Source of the DNA: Paractinoplanes ovalisporus
GTDB taxonomy: Bacteria > Actinomycetota > Actinomycetes > Mycobacteriales > Micromonosporaceae
Direction: 5' to 3'
DNA: 64,000 nt
Assembly: GCF_016834655.1 (NCBI RefSeq)
Contig: NZ_JAENHP010000012.1
Location: 245,124-309,123 of the forward strand
The notes under the pieces are model-generated. The model saw nothing but the letters and a program-made list of their open reading frames with translations, made no database searches and was not told the DNA's origin. Position numbers and translations under genes: made by a program. This document shows positions 60,866-64,000 of the stretch, piece after piece; position 1 is the stretch's first letter; each line of letters starts with the position of its first letter.

Positions 60866-61040
60866 GCCCTTCGTGGCGTTCGTGCCCGCGTTCTTCGTGG
60901 CGTTCGTGCCCGCGTTCTTCGTGGCGTTTCGTGCCCGCGTTCTTCGTGGCGTTTCGTGCCCGCGTCCCTCGTCCTGTTTCCGTGCCCTCGTCCCTCGTCC
61001 CTCGTCCCTCGTCCCTCGTCGCCCGTGTCCCTCGTCCTGT
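60866..61040. repeat. 24/25-bp and 7-bp tandem repeats before recQ
   Basis: The gap 60852-61239 holds no gene. Its left part has four copies of a 24/25-bp unit (CGTTCGTGCCCGCGTTCTTC plus GTGG) that grade into runs of CCCTCGT/TCCCTCG (7-bp unit, about eight copies). The right part holds the DnaA-box-like cluster and the recQ promoter region. Confidence 0.8.
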
Positions 61041-61128
61041 AGGGCTGTTCCCACCCCATAACCCGCCCTCCCAGGGGGTCCCCCGCCACCCTCAACTCTT
61101 CCGGAAATTGCCGATCAACGGGGACCCG

Positions 61129-61200
61129 CCTGTGGACAGCCGGGAATTGTGGATAACGCCCCGCCCGCCGGGTTATCCACAATTCGGCGTTGTCCACAGG
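61129..61200. promoter_or_regulatory. Four DnaA-box-like sequences in an inverted arrangement
   Basis: Two perfect consensus DnaA boxes face each other: TGTGGATAA at 61148-61156 and TTATCCACA at 61173-61181, inside a perfect 14-bp inverted repeat (61144-61157 / 61172-61185). Two one-mismatch boxes flank them symmetrically (TGTGGACAG at 61131-61139, TTGTCCACA at 61190-61198). They end 40 bases before the recQ start codon, so they overlap or adjoin its promoter. DnaA titration or DnaA control of recQ is the inference. Confidence 0.75.
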
Positions 61201-61239
61201 GCTTCGCACGCCGGGCCGGATTCTCTGTACTGTCGCGGG

Positions 61240-63396
<2,157 letters not shown>

Positions 63397-63411
63397 CCCT
63401 GGCGTTTGGTG

Positions 63412-63453
63412 GGCCGGCTCTTCGCCCCCGTTGGATGACGCGGAGAGCCGGCC
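63412..63453 (+). terminator. Hairpin after recQ
   Basis: A perfect 10-bp inverted repeat GGCCGGCTCT (63412-63421) / AGAGCCGGCC (63444-63453) starts 16 bases after the recQ stop. A second near-perfect pair (GGAACCCTGG 63459-63468 / CCAAGGTTCC 63482-63491) follows. No T-tract. Confidence 0.6.
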
Positions 63454-63848
63454 TGGCCGGAACCCTGGTTGTGCCCCACCGCCAAGGTTCCGGGCCGCAC
63501 CGGGGACGGCACTGCCTGTTCCCGGTGATGGGCCAGGGTGCGGTGGATTCCCGGCTCGGTGCGGCCCCTGCCCTGCACCCAGTTCCGGTTGATCCACCCA
63601 CACCCCGGCACCCGCGGCGGCCCGCCCCAGCGGAACCGCCTCTTCGCGACGGCCGTCCCCCGATCGGCCGTCTCCACGCGACGCGCGCGGCGGCCCGTCC
63701 CAGCGGAGCCGCCCTCGCCCGGCGCGTGCGGCGACCCGCGTCGGCGGGGCCGCCAGCACCCGCCGCTGCCGGGTCTGCCCCGAAGCACCGGCCTTCGCCG
63801 TTGAAGGCCACCCCAGCATGACCACCCCCGGTTGTGGAACGGTTGTGG
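63454..63848. other. Non-coding GC-rich stretch
   Basis: About 400 bases. Several open frames exist on both strands, but all are Arg/Pro/Gly-rich, have no ribosome-binding site or family signature, and those on the minus strand originate in the tandem array. I see no gene. Confidence 0.5.
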
Positions 63849-64000
63849 CGCCCCACGCCACGAACCACCACGCGCGCCCCACGCCACGAACCACCACGCG
63901 CGCCCCACGCCACGAACCACCACGCGCGCCCCACGCCACGAACCACCACGCGCGCCCCACGCCACGAACCACCACGCGCGCCCCACGCCACGAACCACCA
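63849..64000. repeat. Nearly perfect 26-bp tandem array running off the window
   Basis: Almost six copies of CGCCCCACGCCACGAACCAC plus CACGCG, essentially identical to each other, reaching the last base. It creates spurious minus-strand frames rich in GARGGSWRGARVVV. The lack of divergence suggests recent expansion. Confidence 0.92.

Noticed and set aside
61129..61200. Chromosome origin of replication
   Set aside because: Only four boxes, and no dnaA/dnaN/gyrB or AT-rich unwinding region nearby. A regulatory or titration site is more likely.

Overview
The window is 64 kb of very GC-rich chromosomal DNA. Sigma-B-type sigma factors, a SigE-family sigma factor, SecA2, partner-switching proteins, GTG/TTG starts and long GC-driven shadow reading frames all point to a filamentous actinomycete. 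Micromonosporaceae, close to Actinoplanes, is my inference from gene content. I see no rRNA, tRNA, CRISPR array, prophage or insertion sequence.

Layout. Positions 1-3685 hold a uridine-kinase-like gene cut by the window edge, a receiver-less winged-helix regulator and secA2, all on the minus strand. Positions 3808-8547 form a stress-signalling block: two STAS+HATPase proteins, a CheR methyltransferase with PAS domains and a coiled coil, and a sigma factor fused to a STAS domain. The STAS domains in the two STAS+HATPase proteins and in the fusion lack the phosphorylatable serine. A 1165-residue disordered repeat protein follows (8684-12181), then a small membrane protein, a GDSL hydrolase and a GCS2-family ligase. 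A 3544-residue LPTTG-anchored surface protein with eleven tandem modules of about 254 residues (15999-26633) lies divergent to a secreted GH92 mannosidase. Positions 29511-35560 carry a cobalamin operon (riboswitch, chelatase, cobO, cobB, CbiG/CobE-like). Positions 35617-51018 hold a gluconokinase, a SigE-type sigma factor with its partner, an ArsR/AHSA1 pair, several hydrolases, an NCS2 permease and small proteins. Their 3' ends are separated by tandem arrays of 24, 26 or 28 bp units.

Positions 51149-58895 contain a frameshifted cobalamin-binding protein and the most interesting locus. That locus combines a CDP-alcohol phosphotransferase, a medium-chain dehydrogenase, an active-site-stripped PTPS homologue, a glycosyltransferase, a methyltransferase, a YbhN-type membrane protein, a RibD-type reductase and GTP cyclohydrolase II. 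It looks like an uncharacterised pathway that starts by opening the GTP ring and ends in a glycosylated, probably membrane-linked product. The window closes with a PAS-PP2C-HATPase-STAS signalling protein, an inverted set of four DnaA-box-like sequences, recQ, and another 26-bp tandem array running off the end.
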